From: Terriglobia bacterium
GTDB taxonomy: Bacteria > Acidobacteriota > Terriglobia > UBA7540
Length of the DNA: 32,754 bases
Direction: 5' to 3'
NCBI GenBank assembly: GCA_020072655.1
Contig: JAIQGH010000049.1
Location: forward strand, 1-32,754
A model generated the notes under the pieces. It searched no databases and was not told where the DNA came from. It was given only the letters and a program-made list of their open reading frames with translations. A program made the translations under genes and the position numbers. Positions 24,920 to 32,294 of the stretch are shown piece after piece. How positions within the stretch are numbered: position 1 is the first letter of the stretch; each line of letters begins with the position of its first letter.

Positions 24920-25956
24920 GGGCGGTCATTGGCCTTCCCGGAGGTCCCGGTTGGCCGCGCGGCCAGGCCCCAGCGATCGAGCGTCCCCGCCCAGCCCCGA
25001 GGCAGTGTCAAGGAAACCGGAATCTCGCCCCAGCGCTTGAACAGCCAATTCGCCAGCAGGTAACAGAGCGGCGCCAGCGCCAGGCCCGCGACCACGTCAA
25101 TGAGGTAATGGTAGCGCAGATACACGGTCGAGACCCACAAACTCAGAATCAGCGGAGCGAGGATCCAGAACAGCCGTCGGGAGTTCCGATAGGCATAGAG
25201 CCAGACGACAAAGGAGATTCCCGCATGCAGGCTGGGGAAGACATCCCGCTTGATGCGCGCAAAATCCAGGAAGTCGATCTGCCGGGTGACCACCTCGAGC
25301 GGCTGGCTCAAAGGGACGGTGAACTGGTTCCGCAAAGTATATATCGGGCCGATGGCGGGAACCAGCAAGTAGCCCAGCAGGCCGAAGAACGTGATCACCA
25401 GCACGCCGGCCATCATTTCTCGGAAGCGTTCCCTCGATCTCCGCAGATAGATGAAGCAGGCCACGATCGGGATGTTCAGGACGTGGAAGCCATACGCCAA
25501 TTCCATCCAGGAGGTGAGCGGTGGGCTGACGATGCGCTGGAGCGCGAGGCACGCTTGGAAGCCGAACAGTCGCTGATCCAAGGCCATCAATTCTGCGTCG
25601 CGGTCGTGCGTGATGAGCAGATGGGTCGCGTCTCCCCACAGGGAATAGTACATCATCAGGATGACGAGGAACGGGAACCAGTCGCGGATGATCTCCCAGT
25701 AGGGGTGAACGAACTCCCGAATCCCGGGCTCCTCGCCGCTCGCCGGGCGGCGGCCCTCCGCCACGAAATAATGGACAATCTCCTTGGCGAGCAACAGCGC
25801 GACGGAGGGAATGATGATCAAAACGTCGGCGGGGCTGATTTCGACGCTGCGTAAGCCCTGGACGAGCAAGCGGATGGAAAGCGTCAGGACAAAGAAGGTG
25901 AGCGCGACGAGGTCTTCCAACCGCAAGCGAAATCCCAGCCGGCCGTCATTGAGCAT
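24916..25956 (-). CDS. PAP2 family membrane enzyme, AUR1/inositolphosphotransferase-like
   Basis: The 346-residue protein has about six membrane helices and the PAP2_3-type motifs FPSLHAG (240-246, His244) and YLRYHYLIDVVAG (279-291, His283 and Asp287). Together these give the His-His-Asp triad used by lipid phosphate phosphatases and by AUR1-type phosphoalcohol transferases. The spacing and RYHYLID sequence are closer to the AUR1/phosphoinositol-ceramide branch than to undecaprenyl-pyrophosphate phosphatases, though this is a judgement by eye. It would act at the outer face of the inner membrane. It overlaps the GT-C gene by 4 bases and the TPR gene upstream by 11, so it is translated within the cluster. 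Confidence 0.85.
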   Translation of the reverse strand: MLNDGRLGFRLRLEDLVALTFFVLTLSIRLLVQGLRSVEISPADVLIIIPSVALLLAKEIVHYFVAEGRRPASGEEPGIREFVHPYWEIIRDWFPFLVILMMYYSLWGDATHLLITHDRDAELMALDQRLFGFQACLALQRIVSPPLTSWMELAYGFHVLNIPIVACFIYLRRSRERFREMMAGVLVITFFGLLGYLLVPAIGPIYTLRNQFTVPLSQPLEVVTRQIDFLDFARIKRDVFPSLHAGISFVVWLYAYRNSRRLFWILAPLILSLWVSTVYLRYHYLIDVVAGLALAPLCYLLANWLFKRWGEIPVSLTLPRGWAGTLDRWGLAARPTGTSGKANDRP

Positions 25957-26731
25957 AGAGGGCCTTCAAGTCTTGAAAGCGCCGGCGGGCCTCGGGCGAG
26001 AACGAGAACCTCGAGGTTTCATCGAGCACCGCCTGCGCTCCCGCTCGATCTCCGCGAAGATAATGCGCGTGGGCCAGGCCTGCGACCGCCACTTCCAGCG
26101 TCGGAATCGTTTGCAGGACTTCCAGGAAACTCCGCTCGGCCTCGGCAAACTTCTTCTGAGCCAGATAAGTGTACCCCTGCAGCACGTAAGGAGCGGCGTA
26201 GGCTCGGTTCTCACGGATCATATTCTCGGTCAGGGGAATGACCTGGTCGTACTGCGCCAGAAAATAGTAGGCGGCGGCGCAGGTGTAGGCATCTTCCTCC
26301 TCGAGCTTTCCGCCGCCCAGAGCGAACAGGGTGGGCCGGTCGGCCAGGAGCGAAGCGTATTGCCTTCGGGCGAACTTGGCGTTCCAGAGGGTGTGCCAGT
26401 AGCGCCGCTCGCCCGGCCGGAGCTCGACGGCCCGTCGCGCGTTCTCGTAGGCTTTGGGGAGTTGGGAGTTTGCGAGATTCCGCTGGCTGGCCCGCGCATA
26501 ATTCTCGGCGGCGATATCCGTCCCCACATTCTGCGCGCCAAGAATCACCAGAGCGAGGATCGCCGCGTAGAGTGCGCCCTTGATGTAGGGCAGCCGATCC
26601 GGAGTCCCGGAAGCGCCGGAGTCGCGCAGCCCCCGGACCGCCTTTGCCGTCATGAGCCCCAAGATGACCAGCGCCAAGGTTTTGGTCGCTGTCCAGAATA
26701 TGAATCGGGCAAGGTCTATTCCCATCTGCAT
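25946..26731 (-). CDS. Membrane-anchored TPR protein
   Basis: The 261-residue protein has two N-terminal membrane segments (FIFWTATKTLALVILGLMTAKAV and ALYAAILALVILGAQ). TPR-like helical repeats follow: NSQLPKAYENARRAVELRPG, then AAYYFLAQYDQVIPLTENMI, APYVLQGYTYLAQKKFAEAERSFLEVLQTIP and AVAGLAHAHYLRGDRAGAQAVLDE. The TPR part should face one side of the membrane as a binding platform. No enzymatic motif is visible. ATG 26731 is followed by a second ATG at 26725 that could also be used. It overlaps the PAP2 gene by 11 bases and follows the previous TPR gene by 15 bases. Confidence 0.8.
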   Translation of the reverse strand: MQMGIDLARFIFWTATKTLALVILGLMTAKAVRGLRDSGASGTPDRLPYIKGALYAAILALVILGAQNVGTDIAAENYARASQRNLANSQLPKAYENARRAVELRPGERRYWHTLWNAKFARRQYASLLADRPTLFALGGGKLEEEDAYTCAAAYYFLAQYDQVIPLTENMIRENRAYAAPYVLQGYTYLAQKKFAEAERSFLEVLQTIPTLEVAVAGLAHAHYLRGDRAGAQAVLDETSRFSFSPEARRRFQDLKALYAQ

Positions 26732-26746
26732 CTCGACGACGATTCT

Positions 26747-27649
26747 CTATTGCAGCAGGTGGAGGTCGATCTGGCTCCCCGGTCCCAGCGTCGCAAGCCC
26801 GTTGGGACCAATCTGGTACGGCACACCGGAGGGGTCACGCGGCAGAGCGCGCAGCATCCCCGCCGCGATCAACTCGCGGAAATCCCGCGCGGGATGGCCT
26901 GTCCTCTGCTGATACTGCCGGAGCAGGGCATCCAGCGAAGCGATCTCCTCTTGCGCCTGCAGGGCCAGTAGGTGGCTGACAGCGCTCCGGCGGATCTGGT
27001 CATTGCCGGCCTGCCGGTAGATCTCCGACCAGAGGAGTTGCGACGCCCGCAGGCCACCGCCCTCAGCGGCCACCGACGCGGCCAGCGCCTTCATCCAGAC
27101 TTGCGCGCCGGGCCGCTCACTGCCAACTTGAAAGGCGCGCGCCGCGCTCGCGTAGTCCTTCAAATCCCAGTAGTAGATGAAACCCAGGTCTTGCCAGAAA
27201 CGCCAGTAATCAGGGTTGGCAACGATCCCACGTCGCAGGAGTTGCAGCGCCTCTTCGGGCCGCCCCGCGCCGGCGGGCGCCTTCTCCGCGAGGAAAATCG
27301 CGCCGAAACGGTAGGCGATGACGAGCTTGGGGTCGAGTTCCGTGGTGATTTCGAGCAGCGGCCCGAGCAAGTCGAAGCGCGTAGCGTGCGCTAGGCGCTT
27401 GCGCCCGAAGTACTGCACGACTCGGGTCCAGTAGATGTCCGCGAGCAGCCCCTGGTAGCCCAGGCTCAGGGTCTGGAAGGCCCTCCCAGAAGGCAAATAC
27501 AGGAGTTCGCCGACGTTTCCACGCCTCGCCATTTCCTTGTTGATCGCCCTTTCGAGAGGGACGAGGACGACCAACGAGAGGACCACTATCGTGCCGCAAA
27601 TCCGACGCAGCCCTCCGATCCTCGAACCTTTCACCCCGGCCGACGTCAT
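26747..27649 (-). CDS. TPR-repeat protein with N-terminal membrane anchor
   Basis: The 300-residue protein has one N-terminal hydrophobic helix (GTIVVLSLVVLVPLERAI) followed by helical repeats (LLGPLLEITTELDPKLVIAYRFGAIFLAE; ALQLLRRGIVANPDYWRFWQDLGFIYYWDLKDYASAARAF). It ends with a C-terminal region containing GVPYQIGPNGLATLGPGSQI. The reading frame is open far upstream to 28444, but that part is the ABC permease gene in another frame. ATG 27649 overlaps the permease stop as ATGA and is the supported start. In position it could correspond to an accessory subunit of the ABC transporter, as PilG does in Myxococcus; sequence homology to PilG was not established. Confidence 0.82.
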   Translation of the reverse strand: MTSAGVKGSRIGGLRRICGTIVVLSLVVLVPLERAINKEMARRGNVGELLYLPSGRAFQTLSLGYQGLLADIYWTRVVQYFGRKRLAHATRFDLLGPLLEITTELDPKLVIAYRFGAIFLAEKAPAGAGRPEEALQLLRRGIVANPDYWRFWQDLGFIYYWDLKDYASAARAFQVGSERPGAQVWMKALAASVAAEGGGLRASQLLWSEIYRQAGNDQIRRSAVSHLLALQAQEEIASLDALLRQYQQRTGHPARDFRELIAAGMLRALPRDPSGVPYQIGPNGLATLGPGSQIDLHLLQ

Positions 27650-28425
27650 TTGAATTCCTTCTCCTCGAAGATCAGAATCGCCGCGCCGAGCAGGATGCTG
27701 ACATATAAGAGCGCGTAAAGCGAATTCGCGGCCAGAAGGTATGCCGGAACACGCTCGCCATGCGCGACCTGGCTGATCACGCTGAAGTTGCTGAAATTGG
27801 GCAGCAGGTAATAGATGCCGGAGGTCAGGCCCTGGACCAGGGTGCTGCCGGTCTCCTGCCCGAACCAACGGATATCGCCCAAGAAATTCCCGATCACATA
27901 AAGGCTGAAAGTGAACACCGCGGAGAGGACCGGGGTCGAGAGGCATGAGAACAGCAGTGCCAGCCCGACCACAATCGCCAGTTCGAGGAGAATGAAGTAA
28001 ACCGCCTCGAGGGCACCGAGGTCGGAGGCTTCCAGGGTCCGCTTCTGGTAGAACAGCGCGCCGTAGAAGCCCAGCGTCATGATGCCGGTGTTGATGACGA
28101 GCGTCAGCAGAAGTCCTAGGTACTTTCCCAGAATGAATTCGGCGCGCCGCACGGGCTTGGAAAGAATGTTGAAGATCGTCCGCCTCTCGATCTCCTTCCA
28201 GACGAGCCCGATGCCGATGAAGATCGCGATCAGCAGCCCGAAAACCGAGATCGAGGTCAATCCCAGGTTCACCAGGATGATCTCGCCGATTCCCACGGAA
28301 ATGCTGCCAAAGAGGATGGCGGCGGCAATAAGCAGCAGGGCGAAGGCTACGAGGTTGTAGAGCACGCGCTCGCGCACGGATTCCTTGAAGGTGTGGAAGG
28401 CGATGCTGGCCACGCGCCCCGTCAA
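27646..28425 (-). CDS. ABC-2 type transporter permease (PilI-like by context)
   Basis: The 259-residue integral membrane protein has six hydrophobic segments. The typical ABC-2 start AFHTFKESVRERVLYNLVAFALLLIAAAIL and the coupling region VWKEIERRTIFNILSKPVRRAEFILGKYLGLLL (about 75-107) are visible. It forms the membrane half of the transporter with the ATPase gene upstream, overlapping it by 4 bases, and overlaps the next TPR gene by 4. The substrate is not evident. Position behind pilR and pilA suggests the PilHI type needed for pilus assembly in Myxococcus; general NatB- or Cu-processing-type exporters are alternatives. Confidence 0.87.
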   Translation of the reverse strand: MTGRVASIAFHTFKESVRERVLYNLVAFALLLIAAAILFGSISVGIGEIILVNLGLTSISVFGLLIAIFIGIGLVWKEIERRTIFNILSKPVRRAEFILGKYLGLLLTLVINTGIMTLGFYGALFYQKRTLEASDLGALEAVYFILLELAIVVGLALLFSCLSTPVLSAVFTFSLYVIGNFLGDIRWFGQETGSTLVQGLTSGIYYLLPNFSNFSVISQVAHGERVPAYLLAANSLYALLYVSILLGAAILIFEEKEFK

Positions 28426-29405
28426 CGCTCTCCCTCCTTATCAACCCGAGCCACGCCTTGCTCTGCAGGCGGCTTCTCTGGCCCCATTCTCACTTGCTCC
28501 AGGAAGTAGTCTTCCAGCGATATTTTCACGGGACTAACCGAGACGACTTTGCCTCCCCGGCGCAGAATCGCTTCGAGGACCGGCGCAACATCTGCCTCCT
28601 CGGGAATCTCGATGCGCACCCGGTCGCCGGTCTTGACCGCTGGGCGTGTAAGTTTGCGGACCTCCTCCAACAACCCGGCGGGAGGATTTTCCAAAACCAC
28701 TTCGGTCGCCGAAACGCCCAAGCTGAGGATTTCGCGCAACTCCCCGCACCCCTGCAGTTTCCCACGATTTAAGATCGCGACCCGGTCGCACAACACCTCG
28801 GCGTCGGAAAGGATGTGAGTCGAGAAAAAAACCGTCTTGCCCTCGGCCTTGAGTTGCAGGATCAGGTCGCGAACCTCTCGGCGACCCAAGGGGTCGAGCC
28901 CCGACATCGGCTCGTCCAGGAAAATCAGTTCTGGATCGTTCACCAGGGCCTGAGCAATGCCCAGCCGTTGCACCATGCCTTTGGAAAATTTGCGGAGGGG
29001 AAGATCTGCGGAAGCTTCCAGGCCAAGCCGGACGAGGAGTTGGTCCACGCGGCGGCGCCGCTCGGCGCAGGGGAGCCGAAACAGCTCGCCCGCGTAGTTC
29101 AAGAACTCGCGCGCCGTCAGATGATCGTAGAAATAGGGATTCTCAGGCAAGTAGCCGAGCCGCGCGTGCATCGCCACATCGTCCAGCTCCCTGCCGAGCA
29201 CCCGGGCCGTCCCCGCGCTTGGAAAAATCAAACGCAAGAGCAGCTTCAGGGTGGTGCTCTTCCCCGCGCCGTTGGGGCCGAGCAAGCCAAACACTTCGCC
29301 GGTGTTGACGCGTAGGTTGACGCCGTCCAACGCGCGGAGCGGCCGCTTCCGGATAAATCCGGCCGAATAATCTTTCGTTAGATCAAGGGTCTCAATCGCC
29401 GGCAT
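28422..29405 (-). CDS. ABC transporter ATP-binding protein (PilH-like by context)
   Basis: The 327-residue ATPase has Walker [10 protein letters not shown] (43-51), a degenerate signature FSKGMVQR (140-147, where LSGGQ is usual), Walker [13 protein letters not shown] (160-171), the switch His197 (FSTHIL) and a C-terminal DUF4162-like regulatory tail. The FSKGM variant is common in ABC-2 exporters of the NatA/CcmA type. No good ribosome-binding site precedes the ATG. It is the first gene of the seven-gene cluster ending with lolA, and follows the pilin gene and its terminator after a 218-base gap that contains a small hairpin (29456-29475) and an AT-rich TATATT candidate -10 box (29494-29499). 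Confidence 0.9.
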   Translation of the reverse strand: MPAIETLDLTKDYSAGFIRKRPLRALDGVNLRVNTGEVFGLLGPNGAGKSTTLKLLLRLIFPSAGTARVLGRELDDVAMHARLGYLPENPYFYDHLTAREFLNYAGELFRLPCAERRRRVDQLLVRLGLEASADLPLRKFSKGMVQRLGIAQALVNDPELIFLDEPMSGLDPLGRREVRDLILQLKAEGKTVFFSTHILSDAEVLCDRVAILNRGKLQGCGELREILSLGVSATEVVLENPPAGLLEEVRKLTRPAVKTGDRVRIEIPEEADVAPVLEAILRRGGKVVSVSPVKISLEDYFLEQVRMGPEKPPAEQGVARVDKEGER

Positions 29406-29559
29406 TGACCGACCACGTTGAGCTTAGCGGGCGTGCGACCCAAAGCACCAGAGAGCCGACGACATTTCTCGTCGGGCGCCCGCCCACTCCATAAATATAG
29501 CTCAGCAAGTCACAGAGCAGGAAGGCCCGGCTCAAGCCCTCCACGACCTGGGAGGCTGC

Positions 29560-29588
29560 AAAAGATAAGGGGAGCTTTGCAGCTCCCC
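29560..29588 (-). terminator. Rho-independent terminator of the pilin gene
   Basis: On the minus strand GGGGAGCT-GCAA-AGCTCCCC (29588-29569) is a perfect 8-bp hairpin with a GCAA tetraloop, followed by TTATCTTTT. It lies 35 bases after the pilin stop codon and separates the pilin transcript from the ABC-led cluster. Confidence 0.8.
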
Positions 29589-29623
29589 CCTGGATTCCCG
29601 ATGGATTGGGCTTGAACCGAAAG

Positions 29624-30109
29624 CTAGCCGGCGATCGGGGAGTCAGTCTCCGTGGCCTGCGCCGAGGAGTTCTGACGGATTACGCCCGAATGGTCGGTGA
29701 AATAGTAGTTGGTTCCCGTAGTCCCGGGCGTTACCGGGCTGGCGTAGAGCATGTACGTGTCGATACGCCCGTTGACGACCGAACCGGGCGCGTAGGAGAA
29801 CGAATAACCGCTCTTCACCCCTGCGCCCAGCACGCTGTCAATCAGGCCCGCGAGCGAGGCGGTGGGTGTATCGGTGGCCGACGCGGTCGGCCCCAGGTTC
29901 GCCAGCGTGGAACTGTAGCCGACGTTGTAGGTTGAAGCGTAGGTAATTTCAGCCGTGTTGATCGTACGGAGCGACCCCACAGCCGACGCCTGGTTGGCGG
30001 CAATCCGCGAACGTAGCAAGTTCGGGATAGCAATCGCCGCAATGATCAGAATGATCGCTACGACGATAAGCAGCTCAATCAATGAAAAGCCGCGCGAGTC
30101 CTTTCTCAT
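29624..30109 (-). CDS. pilA: Type IV pilin (PilA-like prepilin)
   Basis: The 161-residue precursor has a short basic leader (MRKDSRG), the prepilin peptidase site G7/F8, Glu at mature position 5 (FSLIELL) and the long N-terminal helix (LIVVAIILIIAAIAIPNLLRSRIAANQAS). A Ser/Thr/Gly-rich globular part follows (SSTLANLGPTASATDTPTAS; SPVTPGTTGTNYYFTDHSG), ending with a Ser/Thr-rich tail. There is only one cysteine-free domain, so no disulfide D-region of Neisseria type. The frame opens at 30130, but ATG 30109 has AAGGAGG at perfect spacing. A sigma54 promoter precedes it and a terminator follows, so it is probably a single-gene, highly expressed transcript. Confidence 0.93.
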   Translation of the reverse strand: MRKDSRGFSLIELLIVVAIILIIAAIAIPNLLRSRIAANQASAVGSLRTINTAEITYASTYNVGYSSTLANLGPTASATDTPTASLAGLIDSVLGAGVKSGYSFSYAPGSVVNGRIDTYMLYASPVTPGTTGTNYYFTDHSGVIRQNSSAQATETDSPIAG

Positions 30110-30167
30110 TCGTTCCTCCTTAAGTTGCATCCATTCTGAGGTTGCAAGAATGGCTGACTGTCATAGC

Positions 30168-30183
30168 AGCAACTCACCTGCCA
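30168..30183 (-). promoter_or_regulatory. Sigma54 (-24/-12) promoter of the pilin gene
   Basis: On the minus strand TGGCAGGTGAGTTGCT (30183-30168) matches the sigma54 consensus TGGCACGNNNNTTGCW with one mismatch; the GG and GC are 10 bases apart. It would start a leader of about 48 bases before the pilin ATG. A sigma54 activator gene lies about 2 kb upstream. Confidence 0.8.
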
Positions 30184-30249
30184 CTTGGCCACTGGGCATT
30201 GGGCCGTGGCTCGCCGCTAACAGACTCAGAATAGGCACCATAGATTAGC

Positions 30250-30281
30250 CGCATCGACGCACAGGCCTGGCCTTCGATGCG
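30250..30281. other. Hairpin between the GT-C/TPR gene and pilA
   Basis: CGCATCGA (30250-30257) and TCGATGCG (30274-30281) form an 8-bp stem with a 16-base loop. The T-rich tail (TTTTCTTGTTTCTT) follows only on the plus strand, which has no gene here. On the minus strand it could still weaken read-through from the GT-C/TPR gene into the pilin promoter. Confidence 0.4.
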
Positions 30282-30395
30282 TTTTCTTGTTTCTTGCCTG
30301 AATTTGTCGAAGCTCAATGACAAAAAATGTCAATCGCGACACCCCGTTTTCCACATTCTCACCGGCGCCGCTGTGGTTGCGAATCTTCTTTGCCC

Positions 30396-32207
30396 CTACG
30401 GGAGACCCTCTTCCTGCTGCAGACGTTGTTCGATCTCCGCAACCTGCTGATGTGCAGCCTGTTCCGTGGGATATCTGGCGAGTTCGGTCCTGAATTCGGC
30501 GAGAGCGTTCTTCAGGTCACCACGGCTCCTGAGGACAATACCTAAGGCGAAGTGATAGCCGTAAGCATCCGGTCGGATTTGAATCGCCTGTCGTATCGCC
30601 GCCTCCGTTTCCGCGGCCTTGTTCATCCTGAATCTTGTCAGTCCCAAGTAGAGATAGGATTCTGACCTGCCAGCGTCAATCTGAATGGCCCGGGTGAAGT
30701 AGTACTCCGCATCGCTCAGCCGTCCCAGCCTGTAATAGGTGTAGCCGAGGTTGTGGGCAGCAATCCAGAAGTTCGGATAGTTCCTCGATAGTTCCTGGAA
30801 GATTGCCAGGGCGGCATCGTACCTGCCTTGGTCGCACAACCATCTGGCAAGGTTGTTTTTGGCGATTTTATTATTGGGGGCAACACGGGCGCTGTGCTCG
30901 TAGAAGGTTTCATCGCCGGCGTACCAAGCGCTCTGGTACACCGTGTCGAAACCCATCACGAGCGCCAGCACGACGACCGGCGCCGTCCGCGCCACAGGCA
31001 GTCCTAGCAGCTTGGCTCGACCCGCAGGGACACAGCGCCAAGCCAGCGCGACGAGCATCGCAAATCCCACAGAGGGCAGGTAAAGATATCGATCATGTGC
31101 AAAGTCACCCTCCACAAACGCTCGGATCTCGAGCAAGGGAAGCAGCGGCACCATCAACCAGGCCGAAGCAAACGCGACTTGCCGAGATCGCCTTCCTGCC
31201 CAGATGAGCCCGAGTGCCACGGCAAGAACGGTTAGGGCAGGGAGCACGAAGTTGCCCCAGCCAGGATGCATCGTCGGAGCGAAATCGTAAGAAGGACTCA
31301 GCCCGACCGGCCAGATTAGGTGCCTAATCCAAAACCATCCCAGGGACGGCCAGGTGCAAACGACGGTAAGAAGCGGCAGTGGGGTTATGACGGGACTGAA
31401 CCCCTTCAGCGCCATCGTCCGCGCCAGTAGGTAAAAGGGAAGGAGAGCCAGAAATGGCGCTGCGGACCATAAGGCGTAGCGGAATCGCCGCACCTGAATT
31501 TGCCAAGAAGAGGATCCCTCGCCCTCCTCCCCAAAAATCCACTCGTGTGCAAAGACCAACGCGGGCAACACCATTGCGGTTTCTTTTTCGAGCAAGGCCA
31601 GAGCAAAAAGGAGCAGGGAAAGGCCCAGCCAACTCCGCGTGGCAGCTTGGCGTTCTCGGGAGTGGAGATAGCAGAGGAAAGAAGAGAGGAAGAGAACGCC
31701 CAGCAGCGGCTCCGTCACACCCGAGACCCACGCCACCGCCTCGACGTGGACGGGATGTAGGCCAAACACTAAGGCCGCCACGAGCGCCGCCGAGCGATCC
31801 CGGAGGATCCGCGCAGCCAGAAGGTAAACGAGCAGCGTCACCGCCAAGTGGGTGAGGACGGTTGTCAGATGCCACCACCAGGGGCGCGCGTCGAACAGCA
31901 TATCGTTGACCCGTAGCCAAAGGAGGAAAAGCGGACGGTAGTAGTTCCCGGTTTGGTGGGGATCGATGTGCGCCCAGACGTGCGCCGTGAAGTATTGGCG
32001 GACGTATGCCCAGGAGTGAACCGCGGGGTTCTCCACTATCTGGCCACGGTCGTCGTGCACGAACTGGAAATTAAGGCTTGCTATATAAGCAGCAAAAGTA
32101 AGCGTCAAAACCAGTGTCAGCAACATCCAGACAGGCAAGCCAGCAGGGGGCTTGGGGGAGACTTTCGCGGTGAGTTGCGCGGGGAGATTTTCGCTGCCCT
32201 TTTCCAA
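30396..32207 (-). CDS. GT-C type membrane glycosyltransferase with TPR domain (TMTC-like), upstream copy
   Basis: This 603-residue paralogue of the protein at 22910-24919 has the same layout. Membrane helices start at about residue 25, and an acidic pair lies in the first periplasmic loop (LNFQFVHDDRGQIVENPAV). NYYRPLFLLWLRVND and HDRYLYLPSVGFAML are shared family motifs, and C-terminal TPRs run from about 440 to 600 (NYPNFWIAAHNLGYTYYRLGRLSDAEYYFTRAIQID). The sequence differs enough from the other copy to be an old duplication. The start is a TTG with TGAGG upstream. It lies between the pilR-like gene and the pilin, which suggests pilin or another surface protein as the acceptor; that is inference. 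Confidence 0.83.
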   Translation of the reverse strand: MEKGSENLPAQLTAKVSPKPPAGLPVWMLLTLVLTLTFAAYIASLNFQFVHDDRGQIVENPAVHSWAYVRQYFTAHVWAHIDPHQTGNYYRPLFLLWLRVNDMLFDARPWWWHLTTVLTHLAVTLLVYLLAARILRDRSAALVAALVFGLHPVHVEAVAWVSGVTEPLLGVLFLSSFLCYLHSRERQAATRSWLGLSLLLFALALLEKETAMVLPALVFAHEWIFGEEGEGSSSWQIQVRRFRYALWSAAPFLALLPFYLLARTMALKGFSPVITPLPLLTVVCTWPSLGWFWIRHLIWPVGLSPSYDFAPTMHPGWGNFVLPALTVLAVALGLIWAGRRSRQVAFASAWLMVPLLPLLEIRAFVEGDFAHDRYLYLPSVGFAMLVALAWRCVPAGRAKLLGLPVARTAPVVVLALVMGFDTVYQSAWYAGDETFYEHSARVAPNNKIAKNNLARWLCDQGRYDAALAIFQELSRNYPNFWIAAHNLGYTYYRLGRLSDAEYYFTRAIQIDAGRSESYLYLGLTRFRMNKAAETEAAIRQAIQIRPDAYGYHFALGIVLRSRGDLKNALAEFRTELARYPTEQAAHQQVAEIEQRLQQEEGLP

Positions 32208-32242
32208 GAAAAGCCTCAGGGGGTCGCCGTTTCGGACGGAGG

Positions 32243-32259
32243 CGCGCGACTATCGCGCG
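32243..32259 (-). terminator. GC hairpin after the pilR-like gene, weak terminator candidate
   Basis: CGCGCGA (32243-32249) and TCGCGCG (32253-32259) form a 7-bp stem with a 3-base loop, 36 bases after the stop of the regulator gene and 36 before the next gene. No U-run follows, so it may only pause transcription. Confidence 0.3.
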
Positions 32260-32294
32260 GCGCCCGATGACCGCCGGCGTACTCGGCGAAAAGC

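Noticed and set aside
24868-25854. 328-residue plus-strand open frame opposite the PAP2 gene
   Set aside because: Glu/Gln/His-rich translation without motifs, while the minus strand encodes an intact membrane enzyme.
27650-28444. N-terminal extension of the TPR frame upstream of 27649
   Set aside because: It runs in another frame through the ABC permease gene; the ATGA overlap gives a better start.
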